Of a stretch of 60,055 bases of DNA, positions 43,597 through 52,454 are shown piece after piece. Below the pieces are notes generated by a model that was given only the letters and a program-made list of their open reading frames with translations, was not told the DNA's origin and did no database searches. Source of the stretch: an uncultured Eubacterium sp. (lineage in GTDB: Bacteria > Bacillota > Clostridia > Lachnospirales > Lachnospiraceae); NCBI GenBank assembly GCA_910577295.1, contig CAJTLS010000006.1:1-60055 (forward strand). The letters run 5' to 3'. How positions within the stretch are numbered: position 1 is the first letter of the stretch; every line of letters starts with the position of its first letter. Made by a program: the position numbers and the translations under genes.

Positions 43597-44154
43597 AGGG
43601 CAATCACTTAATCATTTGTCTTCTCGAATTTGTACACTGCGAAGGTATCATGCGGTATCGTTGTCCTTGTATCACTCCCCGAAAAATTGTTATTTCTTTT
43701 GTGTACAGAGCGCCGCCCCGAGCATTGTCTGAGATGTCTGCTGTCGTTTTTCCTGACTTTTGACAGCCCGTTTGCACTAGACCGCTACGCAGCAGTTCTA
43801 ATGCACCACCAGAACAATTGTGTTTTACTGCGGGCAGATGCGAAGCATCTGTTTGGGAAAGCAGGATGTCACAAATAAATACATTTATTTTTAACATCCT
43901 GCTTTCCCAAATCGGCACCTTTGGTGCCACCCGCAGTAATCAGTGACAAAAGGTGGTGCATAAGGACTGGCGAGCGGTCAATGCTGCAAAAGTCAGGAAA
44001 AACGACAAAGCAGACAGCGAGTTTTGCGAGGGGGGGCGGCGAAAGATTTCTGTACACAAAAGAAACAATGTATTTTTCGCTGGGAGTGGATACCGGATGA
44101 GATACCGCATGATACCTGTTGCCCTGAAATGACAAATGATTAAGTGATTGCCCT
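43597..44154. mobile_element. 558-bp near-palindromic MITE-like element
   Basis: The ends are a perfect 24-bp inverted repeat (43597-43620 and 44131-44154, AGGGCAATCACTTAATCATT core). The whole element folds on itself: two arms of about 275 bp face each other around 43880, where an 18-bp perfect stem and an AAATAAAT/ATTTATTT tip occur. AACTCACA flanks it on both sides (43585-43592 and 44155-44162), consistent with target duplication. No transposase is encoded. A single related unit is at 54324-54580. It separates ridA from the thioesterase gene. Confidence 0.75.
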
Positions 44155-44196
44155 AACTCACAGAAGAAATCACTAGTTTTTTTCGCCATCTGGTAG

Positions 44197-44202
44197 TATA
44201 AT
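44197..44202 (+). promoter_or_regulatory. possible -10 box of the thioesterase gene
   Basis: Consensus TATAAT lies 38 bp before the ATG, but no good -35 box is seen at 17 bp. It lies 42 bp beyond the palindromic element. Confidence 0.4.
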
Positions 44203-44239
44203 AAGATACAAATGCAAGCGTAAAGGAGTGTAACTTCCT

Positions 44240-44950
44240 ATGTATACTTATCACAATCGCGTATCCTACAGCCGCATTGATAAAGATGGTTTGTTGGGCG
44301 TATCCAATGTCGTCGACGCCATGCAGGATTGTTGTCTGTTCCACAGCGAGGATGTTGGCCACTCCGCTCTGGACTTGTTAAAGAAAAATCGCGCATGGCT
44401 GGTTAGTTCATGGCATATCGTATTTAAACGCCGCCCGAAAATGGGAGAACGGTTCGCCGTCCACACATGGCCCTATCAATTTCGAAGCATCTTCGGCTCG
44501 CGCAATTTCTTAATGGAAACAGACGAACACGAAGTACTTGCTTATGCGGATTCACAATGGTTCTATTTTAATTCATTAACCGGACAACCTGCGCCTGTTG
44601 ACAGGGAAGAAAAAGACGCCTATCCAACAGAGCCGGCTTATGAAATGGAATACAAACCCCGCAAAGTATCCTGTCCTTCCGACCTTACTTTAGTCCAAAA
44701 AGTCGACGTGTGCCAAAACTATCTGGATACTAATAATCATGTAAATAACGGACAGTATATCCGTCTCGCCGTCAATGTGCTCCCTCCGAATTATGAAGTG
44801 GGAGAACTTCGGGCCGAGTTCCGTCGGGCAGCCAAAATGGGCGATACGATGCACATCCACACAGCTCGAACGGCAGATCACTATTATGCGGTATTTACGG
44901 ACGCCGCAGGAACCCCTTATTTTCTCAGTGAATTTGCAGAATGCAAGTGA
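44240..44950 (+). CDS. acyl-ACP thioesterase
   Basis: Releases fatty acids from acyl carrier protein. The 236 residues form a double hot-dog: N-terminal YTYHNRVSYSRIDKDGLLGV and SSWHIVFKRRPKMGE, C-terminal YLDTNNHVNNGQYIRLAVNVLP with the catalytic Asn/His. AAAGGAG lies upstream. It forms a likely operon with the following CvfB-like gene, 36 bp away. Confidence 0.9.
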   Translation: MYTYHNRVSYSRIDKDGLLGVSNVVDAMQDCCLFHSEDVGHSALDLLKKNRAWLVSSWHIVFKRRPKMGERFAVHTWPYQFRSIFGSRNFLMETDEHEVLAYADSQWFYFNSLTGQPAPVDREEKDAYPTEPAYEMEYKPRKVSCPSDLTLVQKVDVCQNYLDTNNHVNNGQYIRLAVNVLPPNYEVGELRAEFRRAAKMGDTMHIHTARTADHYYAVFTDAAGTPYFLSEFAECK

Positions 44951-44986
44951 TACAGTACAAGAACGGAATGGAAAGGATAATAAATA

Positions 44987-45832
44987 ATGAATATCGAAAA
45001 ACAGTTTCTCGGTACTTTTACCAAACTTCATGTAATAAGAAAGACAAAATACGGTGTTGTTCTGAGCTCCGGTAATATTCCGCAGCTCGAAGTACTTCTT
45101 CCAAACAATCAAGTCAGACCGGATACCGAAATAGGTGATTTTTATGAGGTATTCCTCTATAAAGATTCAGAAGACCGACTTATCGCCACAACACAGCAAC
45201 CTTATTTGACCCTTGGAGAGCTCGCAGTGTTGACGGTAAAAGACGTAACCAATATTGGCGCATTTCTTGACTGGGGTTTAGCTAAAGATTTATTTGTTCC
45301 ATTTAAAGAACAGACCACGAAACTTCATACAGGAGATACCGTACTTGTAACCTTGTATATTGATAAAAGTGAACGTCTTTGTGCCACGATGCACGTATAC
45401 AATCTTCTCTCCACAGAAAGCGGCTACAAGAAAGGTGACCATGTTCACGGACGCATTTATGAAATTATAGATTCTTTCGGCGCTTTTGTCGCCGTGGACG
45501 ATCAATATTCCGCACTCATCCCAAACAATGAGATGACAAGAGAACTACACGTATTAGACGAAATCGACGCTCGCGTGAAAGATATTACTCCCGAAGGAAA
45601 ACTCACTCTTAGCCTTCAGGAAAAAATCAAACTGCAAATGGAGAAAGATGCTGAACTCATATACCATCGTCTGGAGCAAGCCGGAGGCTTTCTTCCTTTT
45701 CACGACAAAAGCTCACCTGAAATCATCAAACGAGAATTTCAAATGAGTAAGGCAGCATTTAAAAGAGCCCTCGGCCGTCTGCTCAAAGAGAAAAAAATTA
45801 AGCAGACGGAAAACGGCATCAAAATATATTAG
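44987..45832 (+). CDS. CvfB-like S1 RNA-binding protein
   Basis: A 281-residue protein of the CvfB family (virulence-related RNA-binding factors in Gram-positives). It has tandem S1-like domains (about 60-130, TVKDVTNIGAFLDWGLAKDLFVP; about 145-205, GRIYEIIDSFGAFVAVDD) and a C-terminal winged helix (about 215-281, FQMSKAAFKRALGRLLKEKKI). The exact RNA targets are unknown. Its stop overlaps the convergent yvyF-like gene by 4 bp. Confidence 0.88.
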   Translation: MNIEKQFLGTFTKLHVIRKTKYGVVLSSGNIPQLEVLLPNNQVRPDTEIGDFYEVFLYKDSEDRLIATTQQPYLTLGELAVLTVKDVTNIGAFLDWGLAKDLFVPFKEQTTKLHTGDTVLVTLYIDKSERLCATMHVYNLLSTESGYKKGDHVHGRIYEIIDSFGAFVAVDDQYSALIPNNEMTRELHVLDEIDARVKDITPEGKLTLSLQEKIKLQMEKDAELIYHRLEQAGGFLPFHDKSSPEIIKREFQMSKAAFKRALGRLLKEKKIKQTENGIKIY

Positions 45833-46239
45833 TTATCCAAGAATCTCATTTTATTCGACGAAGATCGGTTTTTCCTCGCTTCCGGTTCTTTCTTCTTATC
45901 CATACCGGAGGCGCTTCGCAAACCATTGGACAATTTCATTTTACAACTTTCGCAAAAACGTCCTGTCTTAATCGTGGAACCACAGCTTTCACAAGGAATA
46001 CCTACCGGTGAATCATCCGAAAAAACCAGACGTTCCTCTCTCACCCAACGGTTTATCTGGGAGACGCTGACCTCCATCTCCTGAGACAGTTCATGGATAC
46101 CTATATCTGGATTTTCGCGCACGTATTTTTTCACTTCCACAAACTTATCTTCCGTCTTCCTGACGCACGTCGGACATACTCTCATTCCCTGAATATAATT
46201 GAATAATCTCCCACAACTTTTGCAAGTTACAATTTCCAT
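45829..46239 (-). CDS. yvyF: YvyF-like flagellar operon zinc-finger protein
   Basis: A 136-residue protein of the TIGR03826 type. It has an N-terminal CxxC pair (CKSCGRLF, CPTC), a helix-turn-helix-like middle (GIHELSQEMEVSVSQINRWVREERL) and a C-terminal zinc ribbon (CESCGS, FCESC). In Bacillus the homologue sits between comF genes and flgM. Here it follows comF as well, linking competence-type and flagellar genes. It probably has a regulatory role. Confidence 0.85.
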   Translation of the reverse strand: MEIVTCKSCGRLFNYIQGMRVCPTCVRKTEDKFVEVKKYVRENPDIGIHELSQEMEVSVSQINRWVREERLVFSDDSPVGIPCESCGSTIKTGRFCESCKMKLSNGLRSASGMDKKKEPEARKNRSSSNKMRFLDN

Positions 46240-46271
46240 AATAATCCCCCATTCTGAAGTATTTATTTAAC

Positions 46272-46991
46272 CTAATCTTTTCCGATACACAGGCAGACAA
46301 AATATACTTCCTGTACCCCTGTCCGGCATAATATATCTCCACACGCCTCCAACGTTGCCCCTGTCGTGTAAATGTCATCAACCAGCAACACGCTGCGCAG
46401 GGAACAAAGCGTATTCTCTCCCTTTTCTTTGAGAGCAAACGCCCCCGCCACATTAGCCGTCCGTTGTTTTGAATCCAGTCCTTTCTGAGGTTTCGTATAA
46501 CGTGTCCGCAGTAAGACGTCCGAAAGCACCGGAAGCTGCAATAACTTCCCCAGCTCATCCGCTAACACGACCGCCTGATTATACCCCCGAAACCACTTCT
46601 TCCGGCGATGAATCGGCACCGGAACAATCGCTTCCGCACGCCATCTTGCAATCTCCGTTCCATGAAACCGAACCAGTTCCTTTGCAAAAAACGAGGCATC
46701 CGCAGTACATCCCTCATATTTGAAGTTCGCCATAACCCGTTTCATGCGGGTATCGTAGACCCACAACGCCACTCCGGCAGTAAGAGCATCCGCCCCTTTT
46801 CTTTTCCTTTCACAGTCATGGCAGTACTGCTCCTCCGGTACATCTATCGGTTTCCCGCAGCGTTTGCACCTCGGTTCGCTCACGCGGGGCAGCGATACGC
46901 GGCAGGAATGGCAGATTCCATTCTCGCCCCGTTTTAACACGTTCCCACAAACTGGACACTTAAGTGGAAATATAAAATCCAAAAGATTCAA
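46272..46991 (-). CDS. comF: ComF family phosphoribosyltransferase-like protein
   Basis: A 239-residue protein with an N-terminal four-cysteine zinc motif (CPVCGNVL, CHSC; then CKRCG, YCHDC). Its PRTase domain has PVPIHRRKKWFRGYNQA and the PRPP loop VLLVDDIYTTGATLEACG. ComFC-type proteins support DNA uptake. It lies between recD2 and yvyF, and the gap to yvyF is 32 bp. Confidence 0.93.
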   Translation of the reverse strand: MNLLDFIFPLKCPVCGNVLKRGENGICHSCRVSLPRVSEPRCKRCGKPIDVPEEQYCHDCERKRKGADALTAGVALWVYDTRMKRVMANFKYEGCTADASFFAKELVRFHGTEIARWRAEAIVPVPIHRRKKWFRGYNQAVVLADELGKLLQLPVLSDVLLRTRYTKPQKGLDSKQRTANVAGAFALKEKGENTLCSLRSVLLVDDIYTTGATLEACGDILCRTGVQEVYFVCLCIGKD

Positions 46992-47024
46992 TTACCCGCC
47001 CCCCTATATATCTATCATACCAAA

Positions 47025-49274
47025 TTATCCGCCATTTTGCATCCTATTTTTTTCATCTATCTCACGAATCCGCTCACTCAGTGAAGAATAGCGCATTTGT
47101 TCGGATTTATTATGTATCATCTCCCGCACAGTTTCTTTACTGCCGACAATCGTCACACACTTTTTCCCTCTCGTTACCGCAGTATATAATATGTTGCGGT
47201 TCATCAGCATTCGCGGCCCGTCAAGCAAAGGCAGGACGACCGCCGGATACTCGCTGCCCTGTGATTTATGTATGGTAATCGCATAAGCAAGTTCCAGTTC
47301 TTCCAGATTTCCCTGCGGATATGTAACATATTTTTCTTCGTCAAAACGGACGGTAACTTCTTTATTAAGCATATCAATTTCCGTAATCACACCGCAGTCA
47401 CCATTAAATACCCCCGTTCCCTCTTCAATCATCATCCGGTTGTACCCGCGCACTTCCCACTTAATTTGATAGTTATTTTTCATCTGCATCACTTTATCGC
47501 CCTCGCGAAAAATAACTCCGTGTATTTCCATTTGGTTTTTGTCCGGCCTCTCCGGATTCAGATAGCGCTGCAAAACCTCATTGCAGCGGTACACTCCCAA
47601 TTCCCCTTTTTTCATCGGCGTAAGTACCTGTACGTCAAACGGCGTGCAATTCGTATAGTTCGGCATCTTTTCCCTCACAAGCCAGAGCATAACCTCAAGA
47701 ACTCCATGCGCGTCTTTTCTCTTCAAACAAAAAAAATCTTTGCTCTCATTGTCAAGCGCAATCTCTTCCCCGTCATTGATTCGGTGGGCATTTACAATAA
47801 TATCACTCTCCGCCGCCTGCCGAAAAATACGGGATAACTTAACTACGTTAAAACAATGGGAATGAATGATATCGCGCAGGACATTGCCCGGCCCAACACT
47901 CGGAAGCTGATTCACATCGCCTACCAAAATGAGGCGGGTGCCTACCGTAACTGCTTTCAACAGGCTGTGAAACAGAAAAATATCTACCATTGACATCTCA
48001 TCAATGATAATTACATCCGTCTCCAAAGGATTCCATTCGTTCCTGCCAAATAATTCTCCGTTTTCGTTCTCGTTCCCGTTTTCTTCTGTCAAGGCGCCAT
48101 TATATTCCAACAGGCGGTGAATCGTCTGCGCCTCATAACCGGTAGCCTCCGACATTCGTTTTGCCGCCCGTCCGGTCGGCGCCGCCAGTAAAATAGATAA
48201 TCCCTCTTCTCCCAGACATTTGATTATCATATTAATCGTCGTCGTTTTTCCAGTACCCGGCCCTCCGGTCACAACAAGAAGACCGTTACTCATCGCCTCG
48301 CGCACCGCCACGCGCTGCTGCCTGTCCAGAGAAATTTCTTCCCGTTGTTCCAGCTCGTCTATCACTCCATCATAAGTTTCATCCCTGCGCCCCATCGGCA
48401 CATTGAGGTCTGAAAGCATACGGGCACAATTTAATTCGGAATAGTACAAACTCGGCAAATAAACGTTTCGCTCGTCATCCACTAGCACCGTCTTGTCCCA
48501 TTCCATCTGCTGCAACACATCCATAAGTCTTTCCACGCTTACCTCCAGACGATACACAGCTTCTTTTAACAACATCTTTTCCGGCATATAGACATAACCG
48601 CCCTGTAATCCCATATTCAGCACATACAAAACACCGGCCCGCATACGTTGTTCCGAATCAAGAGAAACCCCGCTTTTCCGCGCGATTTCATCCGCAATCT
48701 TAAATCCAATCCCTCTAATATCCTCTGCCATCTGATAGGGATTTTCTTTTACGATATCATACAGGGAATTGCCGTACGCTTTGTACAGTTTCACTGCCAG
48801 TGCATTGGAAATTCCATAGTCCTGTAGGAAAATCATGGCGCTGCGCATCTCTCTCTTTTCCTCAAACTGCAAGGCAATGCTACGGGCTTTCTTTTCGCTG
48901 ATACCTTTTACTTCCGCCAAACGCTCCGGCTCTTTCTCAATCACCGCAAACGTCTCGTCGCCAAACTTATCTACGATACGTTTGGCCAGTCCGCCGCGAA
49001 TGCCGGCTATCGCCCCCGATGACAGGTAACGTAGTATCGCCATCTTATCTTCCGGCTCCTGTACTTCATAGGAGGCGACTTTCAACTGCTCCATATAAAC
49101 CGGATGTTGTACCATCTCCCCACGTACACATACATATTCTCCCTCATTTATAAAAGGAAACGTCCCGACACAAGTCTCTTCCTCTCCGTCGGGCGTCTCT
49201 AATTCAAATACCGTATATCCATTTTCTACATTGCGGTAAATAATATGTGACACATATCCCTTACGTTCTTCCAT
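47025..49274 (-). CDS. recD2: RecD2-type ATP-dependent DNA helicase
   Basis: A stand-alone RecD2 helicase of 749 residues that works 5'-3' in repair. The N-terminal 330 residues carry helix-hairpin-helix repeats (KLYKAYGNSLYDIVKENPYQM, DIRGIGFKIAD). The helicase core has Walker A VTGGPGTGKTTT, Walker B IIDEMSM and YAITIHKSQGSEYPAVV. GGAGG precedes the ATG. A strong terminator lies just upstream, so its promoter is unclear. Confidence 0.96.
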   Translation of the reverse strand: MEERKGYVSHIIYRNVENGYTVFELETPDGEEETCVGTFPFINEGEYVCVRGEMVQHPVYMEQLKVASYEVQEPEDKMAILRYLSSGAIAGIRGGLAKRIVDKFGDETFAVIEKEPERLAEVKGISEKKARSIALQFEEKREMRSAMIFLQDYGISNALAVKLYKAYGNSLYDIVKENPYQMAEDIRGIGFKIADEIARKSGVSLDSEQRMRAGVLYVLNMGLQGGYVYMPEKMLLKEAVYRLEVSVERLMDVLQQMEWDKTVLVDDERNVYLPSLYYSELNCARMLSDLNVPMGRRDETYDGVIDELEQREEISLDRQQRVAVREAMSNGLLVVTGGPGTGKTTTINMIIKCLGEEGLSILLAAPTGRAAKRMSEATGYEAQTIHRLLEYNGALTEENGNENENGELFGRNEWNPLETDVIIIDEMSMVDIFLFHSLLKAVTVGTRLILVGDVNQLPSVGPGNVLRDIIHSHCFNVVKLSRIFRQAAESDIIVNAHRINDGEEIALDNESKDFFCLKRKDAHGVLEVMLWLVREKMPNYTNCTPFDVQVLTPMKKGELGVYRCNEVLQRYLNPERPDKNQMEIHGVIFREGDKVMQMKNNYQIKWEVRGYNRMMIEEGTGVFNGDCGVITEIDMLNKEVTVRFDEEKYVTYPQGNLEELELAYAITIHKSQGSEYPAVVLPLLDGPRMLMNRNILYTAVTRGKKCVTIVGSKETVREMIHNKSEQMRYSSLSERIREIDEKNRMQNGG

Positions 49275-49302
49275 GAAAATCCTCCGACCTGTTTGATTGA
49301 AA

Positions 49303-49325
49303 AAAGCGCCGCAAAACGGCGCTTT
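49303..49325 (-). terminator. terminator of the mreB-flagellar rod operon
   Basis: A perfect 9-bp AAAGCGCCG/CGGCGCTTT stem with a 5-nt loop and a T tail on the minus strand, 11 bp after the rod-binding gene. Only about 25 bp separate it from the recD2 start. Confidence 0.9.
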
Positions 49326-49335
49326 CCGAAATCAA

Positions 49336-49686
49336 TTATGCTGTCTCACCACTATTGTTCTTCATCGAAGTATATAACTGGTCTGCAATGCCAAGTCCCT
49401 GACCACTATTCACCATTTGCTCTGCAATGGCAGATAAATAATTATCTTCGAACATATTTACATAATCCGTACTGTCATCTTCTTCCTCTGAGAAGATTTT
49501 AGCTGACTCCTGCATCGTTTTAAACATTTGTTGAATCATATAAGCTTCAAACTGTTTGCAGGCATCCAACATTGCTTCATCGCCCTCCGCATTTTGTACC
49601 TGATCTGTCAGCCGGCTCGATGCAATGTCATTAGCTGTTGTCGAGTAATTTGTTAAATAAGTATCTCCAATACCGTTAATCGCCAT
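49336..49686 (-). CDS. FlgJ-like rod-binding protein
   Basis: A 116-residue protein matching the N-terminal rod-binding domain of FlgJ: CKQFEAYMIQQMFKTM, EEEDDSTDYVNMFEDNY and AEQMVNSGQGLGIADQLY. It has no hydrolase domain. The start at 49686 follows CCGGAATGGAGG. Located at the end of the flgF-flgG unit, it probably caps or guides rod assembly in the periplasm-equivalent space. Confidence 0.85.
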   Translation of the reverse strand: MAINGIGDTYLTNYSTTANDIASSRLTDQVQNAEGDEAMLDACKQFEAYMIQQMFKTMQESAKIFSEEEDDSTDYVNMFEDNYLSAIAEQMVNSGQGLGIADQLYTSMKNNSGETA

Positions 49687-49718
49687 ATAATCCTCCATTC
49701 CGGAATATATCCCCTAAA

Positions 49719-50528
49719 TTATGAGCGCAAATTATTAGCCTGCTGCAACATCTCGTCAGAGGCAATAATAGCCTTTGAATTCATCTCATAAGCGCGCTGT
49801 GCAATAATCATATTTACCATCTCGTCAGCCGCCTGCACATTAGAACCTTCCAGACGTCCAGATACAATTTTTGCATTTAAATCATTTGCCGTATATACCG
49901 TCGCCGCACCAGAAGCTTCAGACTGCAAATAATTCGAGCCGGATGCCTTTTCCAATCCCCCGGCATTTGGGAAATGTGCCAATCCGATTTGAACACCAAT
50001 ATATTGTGGATTGTTATTGGCGTCAGGATATGTCAAGTTTCCAAATACGTCGACCGCCAGTTCACTTGTACGGTAAGTATTCGGCAACACGATTTCACGC
50101 CCCTGTGTGTCTAACACCGGACATCCGGCGCTATCCGTCAGAGCAATGCCATTTTCCGTAATCGACATATTAAAATGTCCGTTACGCGTATACGCCGTCG
50201 TTCCGTCCGGCTGCCTTACCATGAAGAAGCCCTCTCCCTGAATCGCATAATCAAACTGCCCGCTTGAGGCATACAAGCTCCCTTGTGTAAAATCCGAAGA
50301 TATGGCGCCTATTCGTACGCCTAATCCCACCTGTGCCCCTACCGGTTTTGGTTCTCCGGTCGTAGTTGTAGAATTTTTTTGTAAATTTTGATAAATTAAC
50401 GTTTTAAAATTGGCAGCCTGTGTCTTATAACCTGTTGTGCTGATATTTGACAAGTTGTTTGCAATTACATCCAAATTACTCTGCTGTCCAATCATACCAC
50501 TTGCTGCTGTCCACAAAGAACGCATCAT
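49719..50528 (-). CDS. flgG: flagellar basal-body rod protein FlgG
   Basis: Distal rod subunit. The 269 residues start MMRSLWTAASGMIGQQSNLDVIANNLSN and end with GSNVQAADEMVNMIIAQRAYEMNSKAI, the paired coiled ends of axial proteins. GGAGGTGATA precedes the ATG. It lies after flgF and before the FlgJ-like gene. Confidence 0.9.
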   Translation of the reverse strand: MMRSLWTAASGMIGQQSNLDVIANNLSNISTTGYKTQAANFKTLIYQNLQKNSTTTTGEPKPVGAQVGLGVRIGAISSDFTQGSLYASSGQFDYAIQGEGFFMVRQPDGTTAYTRNGHFNMSITENGIALTDSAGCPVLDTQGREIVLPNTYRTSELAVDVFGNLTYPDANNNPQYIGVQIGLAHFPNAGGLEKASGSNYLQSEASGAATVYTANDLNAKIVSGRLEGSNVQAADEMVNMIIAQRAYEMNSKAIIASDEMLQQANNLRS

Positions 50529-50558
50529 AGGGTATCACCTCCAAATATTATAGTTTCA

Positions 50559-51335
50559 TTAACCCAATCTTCCTACCTGATTTACCGAGCGGTCCAACAT
50601 ACTGTCATAAGAGCGAATCACTTTCTGGTTCGCCTCATACGCACGGGTTATAGTAATCATATCGACCATTTCCCTCACAACATTAACATTGGATTGCTCT
50701 GTATATCCTTGAATCACTTCTGCTGTGGCATCCTGCATGACGGCTCCTTCCACCGGTTCATACATCGTATCGCCATATTTTTTAAGATAATCATAGTCCT
50801 GAAAATCAACAATTTTTAACGTATCAATGGTTTCCCCGTCCGCAGTAATCACTCCCTGATTGGAAATACTGACGGATTTTGCAGATGGATTTATCGTAAT
50901 ATTTCCGTTTTCCCCCTGCACCGGATTGCCGTCGGCGTCTACTAAAAGGCCATCCTTTGTCAGCATAAAGCGGCCGTCCCGCGTATATCGGGTATGAACC
51001 TCCCCCGCCTTATCCGTTACGCTCAGTGTAAAAAAACCTTTTCCGCTCAACGCCACATCATATGTATTATTTGTTTGACGAACAGACCCTTGGTCATAAC
51101 TGGTATATGTTTCCCCGATTTTGACGCCCAGACTCAACTGTCCAATCAGTTGGTTATGGTACGCCTGAGAACCATCTCTTATCTTTATTCCAAGCACCTC
51201 GTCAAATGCCTGACTGGCTACTTTTTCCCCCTTATAACCAACCGTATTGGAATTAGCCATGTTATTAGAAATAACATCCAGTCTTTTCTGCTCGTTTGCC
51301 ATGCCTGTCCACGCAGTATAGAGACCTCTTAGCAT
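50559..51335 (-). CDS. flgF: flagellar basal-body rod protein FlgF
   Basis: Proximal rod subunit of the same axial family. The 258 residues have MLRGLYTAWTGMANEQKRLDVISNNMAN and the C-terminal QSNVNVVREMVDMITITRAYEANQKVI. FlgF and FlgG are close relatives; the order and the weaker C-terminal match favour FlgF here. It lies 28 bp after mreB. Confidence 0.85.
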   Translation of the reverse strand: MLRGLYTAWTGMANEQKRLDVISNNMANSNTVGYKGEKVASQAFDEVLGIKIRDGSQAYHNQLIGQLSLGVKIGETYTSYDQGSVRQTNNTYDVALSGKGFFTLSVTDKAGEVHTRYTRDGRFMLTKDGLLVDADGNPVQGENGNITINPSAKSVSISNQGVITADGETIDTLKIVDFQDYDYLKKYGDTMYEPVEGAVMQDATAEVIQGYTEQSNVNVVREMVDMITITRAYEANQKVIRSYDSMLDRSVNQVGRLG

Positions 51336-51363
51336 ATCGTTCCTCCATCCTTTCTGTCAAAAA

Positions 51364-52362
51364 CTAACGTTGCTCTGCTTCCATCTCCCCGCTGAGAAAT
51401 TCCACATAGCGGCCGGTACCGATGGCAACCGCCGTCATCGGCTCTTCTGCCGTCATCGTAGTAATACCGGTCTTTGATTCAATCAATTCTTCTAGTCCAT
51501 ACAAAAGACTGCCGCCTCCGGTGAGAACAATACCTCTGTCAGCGATATCTGCTGCCAGTTCCGGCGGCGTCTTCTCAAGCACGCTGTGTACCGCTTCCAC
51601 AATTTGTGAAGTCGTATCCTTCAACGCCTCTTCCGTCTCCTCCGACGTCACGGTAATCGTCTTCGGCAGACCAGTGACAAGATTACGTCCCCGAACGTCG
51701 ACAGCGACGCTTTCCGGCCGCGGATAAGCGGAACCAATGCGGATTTTGATATCCTCCGCCGTCCTCTCACCAATCAATAAATTATATTTTTTACGCATAT
51801 AGCGGACAATCGCATCATCAAAATCATCTCCGGCTATTTTGATGGACGCGCTCACTACGGTTCCACCAAGAGAAATAACGGCAATATCCGATGTTCCTCC
51901 GCCGATATCAACAATCATGTTTCCACACGGACGGGCGATATCAATGCCGGCTCCAATCGCTGCCGCAATCGGCTCTTCAATAATCTTCACATCACGAGCC
52001 CCCGCCTGAAAGGCAGCATCCTCAACTGCCTTACGCTCTACCTCTGTCACCTGACTCGGTACGCAAATACTAATAAGCGGTTTACGAAACCGCTGCTTTC
52101 CTACTGCTTTCTGTATAAAATATTTCAACATCTTCTCTGTCACGGTATAATCTGAAATAACACCCTGACGGAGAGGACGAACAGCTACAATATTACCAGG
52201 AGTACGTCCCAACATAAGACGAGCTTCTGCGCCAATCGCCTTAATACGGTTGGTGTCGCGGTCAAACGCAACTACACTGGGCTCTTTTAACACGACTCCC
52301 TTACCCTTAACATAAACCAAAATGCTGGCTGTGCCCAAATCAATTCCAATATCAAAAGCCAC
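51364..52362 (-). CDS. mreB: MreB/Mbl actin-like cell-shape protein
   Basis: Bacterial actin that directs wall synthesis. The 332 residues show the five actin motifs: phosphate 1 (DIGIDLGTASILVYV), connect 1 (EEPIAAAIGAG), phosphate 2 (MIVDIGGGTSDIAVI), adenosine (GIVLTGGGSLLYG) and connect 2. The GTG start follows AAAGGAG. It precedes flgF, so a shape gene and rod genes share one operon, as in several Firmicutes. It could be an Mbl paralogue. Confidence 0.93.
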   Translation of the reverse strand: MAFDIGIDLGTASILVYVKGKGVVLKEPSVVAFDRDTNRIKAIGAEARLMLGRTPGNIVAVRPLRQGVISDYTVTEKMLKYFIQKAVGKQRFRKPLISICVPSQVTEVERKAVEDAAFQAGARDVKIIEEPIAAAIGAGIDIARPCGNMIVDIGGGTSDIAVISLGGTVVSASIKIAGDDFDDAIVRYMRKKYNLLIGERTAEDIKIRIGSAYPRPESVAVDVRGRNLVTGLPKTITVTSEETEEALKDTTSQIVEAVHSVLEKTPPELAADIADRGIVLTGGGSLLYGLEELIESKTGITTMTAEEPMTAVAIGTGRYVEFLSGEMEAEQR

Positions 52363-52418
52363 TTTCCTATTCTCTCCTTTCGTTTCTCCTGTATAGTATT
52401 CCCATTTTGCCTATCCTT

Positions 52419-52446
52419 ATTATAAACGTTTTTTCATATATTTCAA
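52419..52446 (-). promoter_or_regulatory. promoter of mreB-flgF-flgG
   Basis: TTGAAA (52441-52446), a 16-bp spacer and TATAAT (52419-52424) on the minus strand, just after the scfB stop. Confidence 0.75.
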
Positions 52447-52454
52447 AGAGTTTT

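Noticed and set aside
43604..44189. Several frames inside the 558-bp element
   Set aside because: They exist on both strands because the element is palindromic. None has a ribosome site. The similarity to frames at 54.4 kb comes from the shared DNA repeat.
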